This document shows, piece by piece, positions 1-7,755 of a stretch of 64,000 bases of DNA. Numbering within the stretch: position 1 is the first letter of the stretch; each line of letters begins with the position of its first letter. Below the pieces are notes generated by a model, which saw only the letters and a list, made by a program, of their open reading frames with translations, was not told the DNA's origin and made no database searches. Origin of the DNA: Cognaticolwellia mytili (GTDB taxonomy: Bacteria; Pseudomonadota; Gammaproteobacteria; Enterobacterales; Alteromonadaceae); NCBI RefSeq assembly GCF_002104475.1, contig NZ_NBOF01000003.1, forward strand, positions 248,001 through 312,000. The letters are read 5' to 3'. The position numbers and the translations under genes are program-made.

Positions 1-514
1 AGCTGTTACCGAGTTTATAAAAAGCGAGCTAGGTATTGACGGCAAAAGTGCCCATTATCATGAACTGAAAACCTTGAGTGATGATAAGCTTTTCGAAATA
101 GTTATGGCTTCTGCGGCATTACCTCTACTTTATCAAACGAGAACTATTGATGGTAAAACACATTATGATGGCGGTATAAGAGATAATACACCAGTAAAAG
201 AGTTAATAGGAAAGTGTGATATCTGCTTTGTAAGTCATCTTTCAAATGGCGCAAACTTCAATCGCCATGATTACGATTTATCTCACACGAAAATAGTTGA
301 AATTCGTCCTAATGATAAATTTGTTACAGAAGAAGGTACATTGTCTGCTGTCCAATCAATGATGAACTTTTCAAAAGATAAAATTAATTACCTTACTGAT
401 ATGGGCTATGAAAACGCCTCTAGTGTATTAAAAGAATTAAAACGGAAAGGTAATTTAGAACTAAAAGTTGAAAATGAGCTTAATGAAATAGATATGCTGT
501 TGGCAAAACTCTAG
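1..514 (+). CDS. Patatin-like phospholipase, C-terminal part (5' end outside window)
   Basis: The reading frame is open from base 2, so the gene starts left of the window and only about 170 C-terminal residues are visible. The stretch ASAALPLLY followed by a DGG triad motif (HYDGGIRDNTPV) is the part of the patatin fold that carries the catalytic Asp (DG[GA]) after the conserved SAA(F/L)P segment. The nucleophile GxSxG would lie upstream and cannot be checked. Patatin proteins are lipid acyl hydrolases; in genomic islands they can be effectors of abortive-infection defence (for example CapV in CBASS), but no cyclase gene is visible here. The location inside a tRNA-anchored island is seen; a defence role is inference. 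A TTG at 74 could only be an internal start. Confidence 0.75.
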   Translation, partial: AVTEFIKSELGIDGKSAHYHELKTLSDDKLFEIVMASAALPLLYQTRTIDGKTHYDGGIRDNTPVKELIGKCDICFVSHLSNGANFNRHDYDLSHTKIVEIRPNDKFVTEEGTLSAVQSMMNFSKDKINYLTDMGYENASSVLKELKRKGNLELKVENELNEIDMLLAKL

Positions 515-660
515 TTCATAGGCTTACAAATTATATTATTAAAATAGTTTGTGGTAATTCGTTTTCAATACCTTTAACTAAGTAAACTTCTTAGTGGTAA
601 TTTTGATAATTCTATGATTTTTAAAGAGTAAGTTGATATGTTGTTAGATGGAGTTAATTG

Positions 661-2064
661 ATGAGTAATCTTGCAGAATTCAGAAAAAATTATTTTCTAC
701 GACAGGAGTATGCTTTAGCAACAGGGCGGACTGTCGATAATCTATTAAACCGTAGTAAAGCTTTACATGGCAATACTCAGTTTATGTCATTTTTACAGCA
801 AACTGAATCAAGCTCAAGCCCTATAAATTGGTTGGATGAAGGCCAGTGTTTAAATGCCAGTATTCATGGCTTGAAACAAACAGCAAAAGAAATTACTGAG
901 CTAGAGGATTGGTTGGGTTTTTCTTATCCTGATATTTTATTTCACTTAGCACATAAACACAGCACAACTACCCTAGAAAAAATATTTGACTGTGAACCAA
1001 ATGAAGACTGGGGAGATGTGACAAAAGGAGACATAAAACCGCTATTAGGAGAATTTCATTGGTGGTGTAGCTTCATTAATGAATTGGATTTACATGAACA
1101 TGATTTTGAAGCGGCACAAGATCTTTTAGTCTTCCTTGAGCAGCCTTTATTTAAGCAGTTAAAACGTTTAGTTGATGTTGTTGAACTCGCAAATTGGGAA
1201 TTAGATGTTGGTGTCTTTGAAAATATCATCACAGGTTTAAACAATAGCAATAAAAACTTTATTACAGAATGGCTTTCATCATTAAAAGCTTTTAGTCATT
1301 ACAATGCAAAAAGTCACCGTGAGTACAAATCATTACATTCATGGCTTTTTCTCTCATTAATAGCTCAAACATATGGCTACAAAAGTAACTTATGGGCAAC
1401 AAAGCAACAATGGCAAAAATTAGGTTGTGAGCTTAAAGAAGATGCAAAGCCTGCACCCGTGTTTCATTATTTTAAAATTGAACACGAAAATGAATTTGTA
1501 TATGAAGAAGAGCAAAAATTAGAAAGTAGTTTTGGGCGTAAAATATCAATTGTATATAACGCTGATCAAGTCATTGGCTTTGAAGGTAAAAGCTTTGCTG
1601 AGACTAAAGTGAGTGAATTACCTATATTAGAACGACGCATTGCCGAACTTAACATACACATAGAACATTCTAATGATGGAGCTGCTTATTGTCTAAGTGA
1701 TGATTATATTACTATGCCACATAAGGAGTTGTTCAAAGCAAAAGATAGTACTAAGGCTTACTATGCAACATTATTACATGAAATGGTGCATTGGACCGGG
1801 CATGAATCACGATGTAAACGCACTTTTGGTAAAAGTTTTGAGGACCCTGCTTACGCCTTTGAAGAGCTAGTCGCTGAAATTGGTTCATCTTTTTTATGCG
1901 CTCGTTTTGGTTTAACTAAAGAGGTTAGAGCTAATTCAATTGAATATATCGCAGGTTGGCTTGATGGATTTGATGATAACCAGTGGATTAAAACCTTAGA
2001 AAAGTCAGCAACTTTAGCTAACCGTGCAAGTAACGTGATTTATGTACCTAAAAGAGATGATTAA
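661..2064 (+). CDS. ArdC-like protein with C-terminal zincin metallopeptidase domain
   Basis: A 467-residue protein. The ATG at 661 is preceded by GGAG at good spacing; the TTG one codon earlier is less likely. The C-terminal domain has a zincin motif HEMVHWTGH at about 373-381, with a downstream EELVAEIGSSF helix that supplies the third ligand. This arrangement is shared with ArdC and TraC-type primases (MPTase-PolyVal family). Residues about 195-275 (SLHSWL, WAT..QW..LG) resemble the ArdC N-terminal ssDNA-binding domain. The first 190 residues are not recognised. ArdC proteins counter type I and II restriction on plasmids. Here the gene lies 5-14 bases before a large helicase-nuclease gene on the same strand, so the two are probably co-transcribed. 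Domain identity is fairly secure; the biological role is inferred. Confidence 0.75.
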   Translation: MSNLAEFRKNYFLRQEYALATGRTVDNLLNRSKALHGNTQFMSFLQQTESSSSPINWLDEGQCLNASIHGLKQTAKEITELEDWLGFSYPDILFHLAHKHSTTTLEKIFDCEPNEDWGDVTKGDIKPLLGEFHWWCSFINELDLHEHDFEAAQDLLVFLEQPLFKQLKRLVDVVELANWELDVGVFENIITGLNNSNKNFITEWLSSLKAFSHYNAKSHREYKSLHSWLFLSLIAQTYGYKSNLWATKQQWQKLGCELKEDAKPAPVFHYFKIEHENEFVYEEEQKLESSFGRKISIVYNADQVIGFEGKSFAETKVSELPILERRIAELNIHIEHSNDGAAYCLSDDYITMPHKELFKAKDSTKAYYATLLHEMVHWTGHESRCKRTFGKSFEDPAYAFEELVAEIGSSFLCARFGLTKEVRANSIEYIAGWLDGFDDNQWIKTLEKSATLANRASNVIYVPKRDD

Positions 2065-2078
2065 TTCTTTTGGCTAAG

Positions 2079-5060
2079 ATGATACTAACCCCTGCATCAG
2101 TAGTTCAAGTATGGTATAAAATACGCGGCGTACAACTAAGTGTTGACCTAGACAGCACTACTATTACCATTAACCGCAATGGTGAAGTTGCCAAAATTTC
2201 ATTAAACGATATTAACCAGTTAAATGTTAATAAAGGCTGGTTTTTTGACTCCTTAACAATAGGGATAGAAGACAAACAACCAATAGCTCTTAAAGGTTAT
2301 AACAGCGCTGTGTTAAATGCTTTTAGACAAAAAGTGATTGCGACTTTGTTAAGCCTTATTGCGTCAAGCGATAAATGGCAGCATTTTCAACAGTCATTAG
2401 CGCAATTTCAATCTCGTGAGTTATACCTTTCAAGTACCGAATGGCAGCCTATTGCTCAGTTACATCAGTTAGTTACAAAGTTTACTCATTTGGGTATCGA
2501 TTTCTCACAGTTAACTAACCCTGTACATAGAGAAATTTTTGCTAAAGCCAAAAAACTTTCAAAAGACGATGTGAGTGAATTAGGTCGCGAATTACATAAT
2601 CAATCGGTTGTGCCTATTTTGTTGACAAAATACGCTGATTTTTTTGATTCCGTAGAAAAGCTTCCACTAACCGAAAAGCAACGCATAGCCTGTGTAACAA
2701 ACGATGATCATAACTTAGTTATTGCAGGGGCAGGCACGGGTAAAACAGCGACCTTAATTGGTAAAGCCGGTTTCTTGCTTGAAGCTGATATTGCTAAAGC
2801 AAAAAATGTGCTAATGCTGGCGTTTGGTAATAAAGCCGCAACCGAAATGAATGAACGCATTAAAGACCGCATTCCATCGGTTGCTCAAGATATTAAAGCC
2901 AGCACTTTTCATGCCCTTGGCAATGAGATTATTGCAAACTTTGGTGGTTATAAAAAAGCAGTAACCTCTTTTGCTGAACAACCTCTGCAATTTACTCAGT
3001 TTATTCATAGCACTATTGACACCTTAGCGGAGGCTGAAGATAGCTATAAAGCGTTATTAGTTAATTATTTTTCAAGTTTAAGTACACCAGCCAAAGCAGA
3101 GCTAGATTTTGAAACAATTGATGACTATCACGAGTTCTTATCAAGTTGTAGGTTAATTACCCTTAAAGGGGAGTGGGTTAAAAGTGTTGGTGAATTGCGT
3201 ATTGCCAATTATTTAACACTTAACGGTATTCCTTATCAGTATGAAGAAAATTATAAATTTGATACTAAAAGTGTTGCACGACGCCAATACCAGCCTGATT
3301 TTTATTTACCCGATGCCGATCTTTATATTGAGTATTTAGGCTTAAATGAAAAATTCGAGACAGCACCTTTTGTTGACCAAGATAGTTACCTTGAAGACCT
3401 TGAGTGGAAACGTGAACTGCACAATTCAAAACAGACAAAAATGGCAGAGTTATATTCTTACCAGTTAACACAGGGCAAGTTATCACAATGTTTAAAGCAG
3501 GTATTAACAGACAATTTGCTGACCGTTACGCCTATTCCATTAACGGACATATTTGCCCAATTAAAAGCTGAAAATGAAACGCAATGGTTAGGTTTTATTG
3601 AATTAATTCAGCGTTTTTTAGGGCTATTTAAAGAAGGCGGTCATTCAATAGAAGAAATACTTGCAAACATTACCGCTGAACAATGTGACATTGAAAGAAC
3701 CCGTGCATTTTTAGCTTTGTTTGAACCCATACTTATTAGCTATCAAGAACATTTGAGTGAAACAGATACCGTAGATTTTAGTGACATGATTGCACTTGCC
3801 GTAGATATAGTAGAGAACGGAAAGTTTTTTCACAGTTACAACCATATTTTGGTTGATGAGTTTCAAGATGTCTCGGGCGGCAGGGCAAAGCTATTAAAAG
3901 CACTGTTAGGATCTAAAGCAAATATGCGGTTATTTGCTGTTGGCGATGACTGGCAGTCAATATATCGTTTTAATGGTGCAGATATAACACTATTTACAGA
4001 GTTTAATCGAAGCTTCTCACCATCTACTGCTGTGCCTTTAGACAAAACATTTCGTTTTAATAATAAAATTCATAATGTTAGTAGTCAGTTTGTTATGGCA
4101 AACCCAGGTCAGATCATAAAAAGCATTACCACACATACTGAGATTGATGTGCCAGCATTACGGCTAGTTGATATAAAACAGGATCTCAAACCAAGTGTTT
4201 TGTCGATTAAAGAGCAGAAGCAACAAGCATACCAACAGGCACTTCAGCGAAGTTTAAATACCTTTAATAAAAGTGCACAACAAAAAGAGGAACGCTTATC
4301 TGTTTTGATTATTGGTAGGTTTCGCAAAGAAAATATGCAAATGCTATCAGGGTTTGATATTGATAAATTACGTTATGCTTTTTTGGATGTTAATTATGTG
4401 ACAGCACACGCAAGTAAAGGGTTAGAAGCTGATTATGTAGTAGTGTTAGGAGTAGAGTCTGGGAGTTTTCCCTCATCACGTGAAAATGATGAGTTGATTG
4501 ATCTCGTTCTACCTAAAAAAGAAAGTTATTTATATGCTGAAGAGCGGCGTTTGTTTTACGTTGCCTTAACTCGTGCTAAACACTTTATTTATGTGTTATT
4601 TGATTCAGACCAAGGGAGTCCGTTTTTAGCCGAAATTAATAGGTATGGTAATAAACTAGTTGATAATAAATTGGCCAAATCATTTACTAAATGGCACTGC
4701 CCAAGTTGTAAGTCAGGCACATTAAAATCTCTACAAACGCGTTATAACAAAACATTTTATAAATGTACCTTGGCTCCTGCTTGTGACACCACTATGAGTG
4801 CATGTAAACATTGCAATTCACCCATGCAAATCAATGCTAAAGGTTTTAGGTTTTGTCTTGGTTGTGCAGAGGTTGAGCTAGGCTGTTTACGCTGTGGTAT
4901 GGGTACTATGGTTGCTCGATTAGAAAACGATCCTAATAGGGAAACCTTCTATGGTTGTAATCGTTTTCGTCGTGGCGCTGATGATTCATGTGGTGAGAAT
5001 ATTCGAGTTGAAGCTTTTGATAAACGTTATAGCGAAGCTAAAGTCGTTGTCAAGGCGTGA
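2079..5060 (+). CDS. HelD-like SF1 helicase with inserted nuclease-like domain and C-terminal zinc fingers
   Basis: About 993 residues from the ATG at 2079; a TTG at 2070 would add three (numbering below uses the TTG). Similar along its length to helicase IV (HelD): N-terminal beta domain, KYADFF linker, Walker A AGAGTGKT at 219-226, Walker B VDEFQD at 595-600, GDDWQSIYRF, and the C-terminal motifs TAHASKGLEADYV and VALTRAK. Between motifs Ia and II, residues about 372-465 form an insertion with the pattern E375, PDFYLP (D410), YIEYLG (E421) and WKRELH (K447), resembling a PD-(D/E)XK nuclease. The end carries three four-Cys zinc fingers (C877-C905, C912-C932, C939-C974) of topoisomerase type. 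E. coli HelD is 684 residues and lacks the nuclease insert and fingers. It acts on DNA in the cytoplasm and probably pairs with the ArdC-like protein just upstream. Confidence 0.85.
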   Translation: MILTPASVVQVWYKIRGVQLSVDLDSTTITINRNGEVAKISLNDINQLNVNKGWFFDSLTIGIEDKQPIALKGYNSAVLNAFRQKVIATLLSLIASSDKWQHFQQSLAQFQSRELYLSSTEWQPIAQLHQLVTKFTHLGIDFSQLTNPVHREIFAKAKKLSKDDVSELGRELHNQSVVPILLTKYADFFDSVEKLPLTEKQRIACVTNDDHNLVIAGAGTGKTATLIGKAGFLLEADIAKAKNVLMLAFGNKAATEMNERIKDRIPSVAQDIKASTFHALGNEIIANFGGYKKAVTSFAEQPLQFTQFIHSTIDTLAEAEDSYKALLVNYFSSLSTPAKAELDFETIDDYHEFLSSCRLITLKGEWVKSVGELRIANYLTLNGIPYQYEENYKFDTKSVARRQYQPDFYLPDADLYIEYLGLNEKFETAPFVDQDSYLEDLEWKRELHNSKQTKMAELYSYQLTQGKLSQCLKQVLTDNLLTVTPIPLTDIFAQLKAENETQWLGFIELIQRFLGLFKEGGHSIEEILANITAEQCDIERTRAFLALFEPILISYQEHLSETDTVDFSDMIALAVDIVENGKFFHSYNHILVDEFQDVSGGRAKLLKALLGSKANMRLFAVGDDWQSIYRFNGADITLFTEFNRSFSPSTAVPLDKTFRFNNKIHNVSSQFVMANPGQIIKSITTHTEIDVPALRLVDIKQDLKPSVLSIKEQKQQAYQQALQRSLNTFNKSAQQKEERLSVLIIGRFRKENMQMLSGFDIDKLRYAFLDVNYVTAHASKGLEADYVVVLGVESGSFPSSRENDELIDLVLPKKESYLYAEERRLFYVALTRAKHFIYVLFDSDQGSPFLAEINRYGNKLVDNKLAKSFTKWHCPSCKSGTLKSLQTRYNKTFYKCTLAPACDTTMSACKHCNSPMQINAKGFRFCLGCAEVELGCLRCGMGTMVARLENDPNRETFYGCNRFRRGADDSCGENIRVEAFDKRYSEAKVVVKA

Positions 5061-5165
5061 AGAGTTGATTTCATCGAGCCTTTGTATAATCAAAAACGAC
5101 GATATTATAAATTAGAAAACATTTCACCAGTAGAGCATGTAATGAAATTAAGAAAAAATACCTAA
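5061..5165 (+). pseudogene. C-terminal relic of an IS3-family transposase (OrfB)
   Basis: Directly after the helicase stop codon, the same frame reads on as 34 residues ending at TAA 5163. They include FIEPLYNQKRR and ISPVEHV, which match the conserved C-terminus of IS3-family transposases (normally YNxxRRHxxLxxxSPxEY). There is no start codon and nothing of the catalytic DDE core, so this is only a fragment. The following bases (to about 5195, with tttgaccatta) may be the IS terminus. The call rests on the motif alone. It marks past insertion or recombination at the helicase 3' end. Confidence 0.65.
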
Positions 5166-5230
5166 AGAGGTCTCCAAGCTTATTTGACCATTACATAAAT
5201 GCTTCTGTTAAAATAATCGACTATTGATTA

Positions 5231-5881
5231 ATGTATAACGAAGCAGCATGTTATAATTTGACGCTTAATATATCAACAACAAGTGAGCCAAAGAATTATA
5301 TGGATATCCCAGGGTTTTCTAGTTATAGCTATGAAAATAGCGTGGTAACTAAGACGCATACAGTAAAAAAAACTAATGAAATAACACGTAAGGAAATTAC
5401 TAAACAAAAAGGAGATGTTTTCAAGCTTAAAGGAGATGACGGTAAATGGAGACGTGTGACGCTGTCCAATATACAGGTCCTATGTGGTGAAAAGTTAAAG
5501 CTTCCTAAGTATGCTAAAAAAATCCCATTTACTGACCATTACTATGCTGATATTGATGGCAATATTTATTCGTATAGCCAAAAGAACCCAGCTGGACTGA
5601 TGCTGTCTCCAACAGTTAACACGAGTGGCTACCCTAGCGTTACAATTAACTATAAAGGCCAAACGAGACCTGTAGAGGTTCATCAGTTAATGGCTGTAAC
5701 TTTCTTTTGTGAAAACTATGTTGAGTTAGGCTTTGATTGTATGCACAGAAATAATAATAAAATGGACCGCCGTTTAATGAACCTTAAACTTGGCACACGA
5801 GGATGCAATAATAAGCATGCATATGAGACAGGTGTAAATAAAGGCAACATAAGTGGCATAAATGGACATAGCAAAAAGTAA
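5231..5881 (+). CDS. HNH endonuclease-like protein with NUMOD4-type motif
   Basis: A 216-residue protein. Residues 104-115 (YYADIDGNIYSY) and about 133-158 (GYPSVTIN, VEVHQLMAVTFF) follow the NUMOD4/HNH pattern of phage and intron homing nucleases. The core is CMHRNNNKMDRRLMNLKLGT at 170-189 and ends with HAYETGV, a signature of the family. The usual first His of HNH is represented by H151/H172 and the Asn by N174-N176. The N-terminal 95 residues are basic and not assigned. No convincing ribosome binding site precedes the ATG at 5231. A stand-alone HNH nuclease in an integrase-bearing island could be a homing enzyme or part of the mobile cargo; its target is unknown. Confidence 0.7.
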   Translation: MYNEAACYNLTLNISTTSEPKNYMDIPGFSSYSYENSVVTKTHTVKKTNEITRKEITKQKGDVFKLKGDDGKWRRVTLSNIQVLCGEKLKLPKYAKKIPFTDHYYADIDGNIYSYSQKNPAGLMLSPTVNTSGYPSVTINYKGQTRPVEVHQLMAVTFFCENYVELGFDCMHRNNNKMDRRLMNLKLGTRGCNNKHAYETGVNKGNISGINGHSKK

Positions 5882-6106
5882 TGAAACTGTTTTGCTCATA
5901 GGGGAACTTGCTAGCATAGTAAGTATGATGCTGCATGCATTAGCAAATTGGACCCTGTAACTTTTTATTAAATATAAAAAATCGGTATTTAGATGTTTAC
6001 TTTACAATAACACCAACTCTGTTCAGCAAACATGGCTATTAAATGTTAGTAAACCCAATGATGAGTTTATCTACCATATAGGTGTTGAGTTGATTTACCA
6101 TATCAG
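5882..6106. other. Intergenic region between convergent HNH and integrase genes
   Basis: AT-rich, with no coding potential seen on either strand. The octamer taccatat occurs twice near the right end. No attachment-site copy of the tRNA 3' end was found here. Confidence 0.4.
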
Positions 6107-7327
6107 CTAGCCAACGATGCTCATATTTCCTGTTGAAGCTTTTTCAATATGCCCAGACCACCATTCCATTAAATTACGTCGTCGCTCTAAATATTCAGCA
6201 CGATTATAGGCACGACGTACTTCATTTTTATCTACATGGGCAAGCGCAGCTTCAATAACATCGGAATCAAAAGTACCTTGTTCATTCAAAGTTGTACTAG
6301 CTAGCGCACGTAGGCCATGAGATACCAATTGACCATTAAAGCCCATACGTTTTAATGCCATATTGACACTTTGGCTATTAGCATGACTTTTCGGGTCTCT
6401 ATGGCTAGGGAATATATATTCTCTGTGGCCAGATATAGGTTTGATTAACTCAAGTAACGATAATGCTTGATGGGATAATGGAATAGTATGAGGCTTTTTC
6501 ATTTTCATACGGTCAGCTGGTATTACCCAAACCTTATCGATTACGCTTATATCTTCCCATTTAGCAGTCGCTGCTTCGATTGGACGCGTCATGGTGTGCA
6601 GCTGCCACTCAACTAGACAACGAGTTACTTTCATAATACTTGCTGACGATAGGGCCTTCATCAACTCAGGAAGACGCTCAGGAGATATGGTGGGCATGTT
6701 AGTTTTTTTAGGTGGCGCAAATAGTTTAGTAATATCTGCAAGATAATTAACCTCTATAAGGCCAGAAGCAACAGCCAATCGCATTACTTCGTTAATGTTA
6801 CGGCATAGTCGCTTAACTGTTTCTAAGCTGCCTTTACTAGCAACAGGAGTCAGTATGTCGATAACAAGCTTAGGTTTAACCAAATGTATGGGGACAGAGC
6901 CTAATAAAGGTAATACGTGCAAATTCATGGTTTGCCAAGCTTTGTCGGCTGTTTCGGCTTTTACTTGTTGTTTTTTTAATGTGTACCATTTTTCAGCCAA
7001 TTTCCCAAAGGTGTTTTCGATTGCTTCTTTCTGTTCTTGAGTTTGTTGTATTTTATCAGCTTGCGGATCGACATCTTTAGCTAATAAGTTTCTTGCTTGC
7101 TCTCTAAACTTTCTTGCATCAGCTAGCGTTACTTCTGGGTATTTTCCTAACCCCATATTTGCCCGTTTTTTAGTAAAAGGGCGGTAATAGTTAAATAACC
7201 AGAGTTTTGAGCCGTTAGGTTTTATCCTAAGCATTAGGCCAGCACCATCGGTAAGGTTGTATTCCTTATCTTTAGCTTTTGCCTGCTTTATTTGCGTATC
7301 AGATAGCGGTTTGGTCACTCTGGCCAT
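6107..7327 (-). CDS. P4-type tyrosine recombinase (site-specific integrase)
   Basis: A 406-residue integrase from the ATG at 7327, which has AGGGA at good spacing; a GTG at 7351 would add eight residues. The N-terminus has the DUF4102 domain of P4-like integrases (LSDTQIKQAK, LTDGAGLMLRI, LGKYPEVTLADAR), then a SAM-like core-binding domain. The catalytic domain has TRPIEAATAKWEDI (first Arg), SHGLRALASTTLNE (HxxR) and a C-terminal tyrosine in the AYNRAEYLERR segment. Such enzymes insert islands into tRNA 3' ends. The gene begins 178 bp from the 3' end of tRNA-Ile2 and reads away from it, the standard layout, so the island extends leftward. It looks intact, so excision may still be possible. 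Confidence 0.93.
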   Translation of the reverse strand: MARVTKPLSDTQIKQAKAKDKEYNLTDGAGLMLRIKPNGSKLWLFNYYRPFTKKRANMGLGKYPEVTLADARKFREQARNLLAKDVDPQADKIQQTQEQKEAIENTFGKLAEKWYTLKKQQVKAETADKAWQTMNLHVLPLLGSVPIHLVKPKLVIDILTPVASKGSLETVKRLCRNINEVMRLAVASGLIEVNYLADITKLFAPPKKTNMPTISPERLPELMKALSSASIMKVTRCLVEWQLHTMTRPIEAATAKWEDISVIDKVWVIPADRMKMKKPHTIPLSHQALSLLELIKPISGHREYIFPSHRDPKSHANSQSVNMALKRMGFNGQLVSHGLRALASTTLNEQGTFDSDVIEAALAHVDKNEVRRAYNRAEYLERRRNLMEWWSGHIEKASTGNMSIVG

Positions 7328-7505
7328 GGTTTTTCCCTGTTTTAGTAACACTGAAATAGTAACATTATGCTGGTGTTACTAAGAGTGTTACTAAAAAGGC
7401 TGGATATTGCAAATTGTTAACGGATCGTTTTGGACACTAAATTTGACTTAAGTGTTGTTTTTATTGCTCTTGAAGGATGATTTCGGACTTGCTTGGAAGA
7501 TGAGA

Positions 7506-7540
7506 TGGTGGCCCCTCCCTGACTTGAACAGGGGACCTGC
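7506..7540. other. Probable island attachment site (att core) in tRNA 3' half
   Basis: P4-type integrases recombine at tRNA 3' ends, and the integrase gene lies directly beyond this end. The junction between island and chromosome should therefore lie in this stretch. The partner direct repeat was not found between 1 and 6106, so the far boundary is probably left of the window. This is inference from layout. Confidence 0.5.
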
Positions 7541-7582
7541 CGATTATGAGTCGGATGCTCTAACCAACTGAGCTAAGGGGCC
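7506..7582 (-). tRNA. ileX: tRNA-Ile2 (anticodon CAU, lysidine-modified), CCA encoded
   Basis: Read on the minus strand, the gene starts GGCCCCUUAGCUCAGUUGG, has the anticodon loop CUCAUAA, a T-loop UUCAAGU, and ends GGGGCCACCA. The acceptor stem GGCCCCU/AGGGGCC matches tRNA-Ile(CAU) rather than elongator tRNA-Met (GGCUACG in E. coli). It would decode AUA after TilS converts C34 to lysidine. The first anticodon-stem pair is a U-C mismatch. The 3' end faces the integrase and is the likely attachment site. Confidence 0.9.
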
Positions 7583-7634
7583 ATTTTTTTACTTTTGCTC
7601 GATAACCTGAGAAAGGTTAATCAAAGCGGCGAGA

Positions 7635-7663
7635 AGTATAAGCATTTTTTATTTTGTTGTCAC
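7635..7663 (-). promoter_or_regulatory. Sigma-70-type promoter of the tRNA-Ile2 gene
   Basis: On the minus strand, GTGACA (7658-7663) and TATACT (7635-7640) are separated by 17 bases and followed by a GC-rich discriminator (CGCCGC), as is usual for stable-RNA promoters. Transcription would begin about 45 bases before the mature tRNA. Confidence 0.5.
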
Positions 7664-7755
7664 CACTATAACGTTAAAAAACCTGATAAATGAGTCTAAT
7701 AGTTTAATAGTTGAGCGATTTAGAGTTTTACTTAATCGCTCAACCTTAAAGTTGA

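Noticed and set aside
7436-7505. A terminator for the tRNA gene
   Set aside because: No hairpin with T-run was found between the tRNA 3' end and the integrase.
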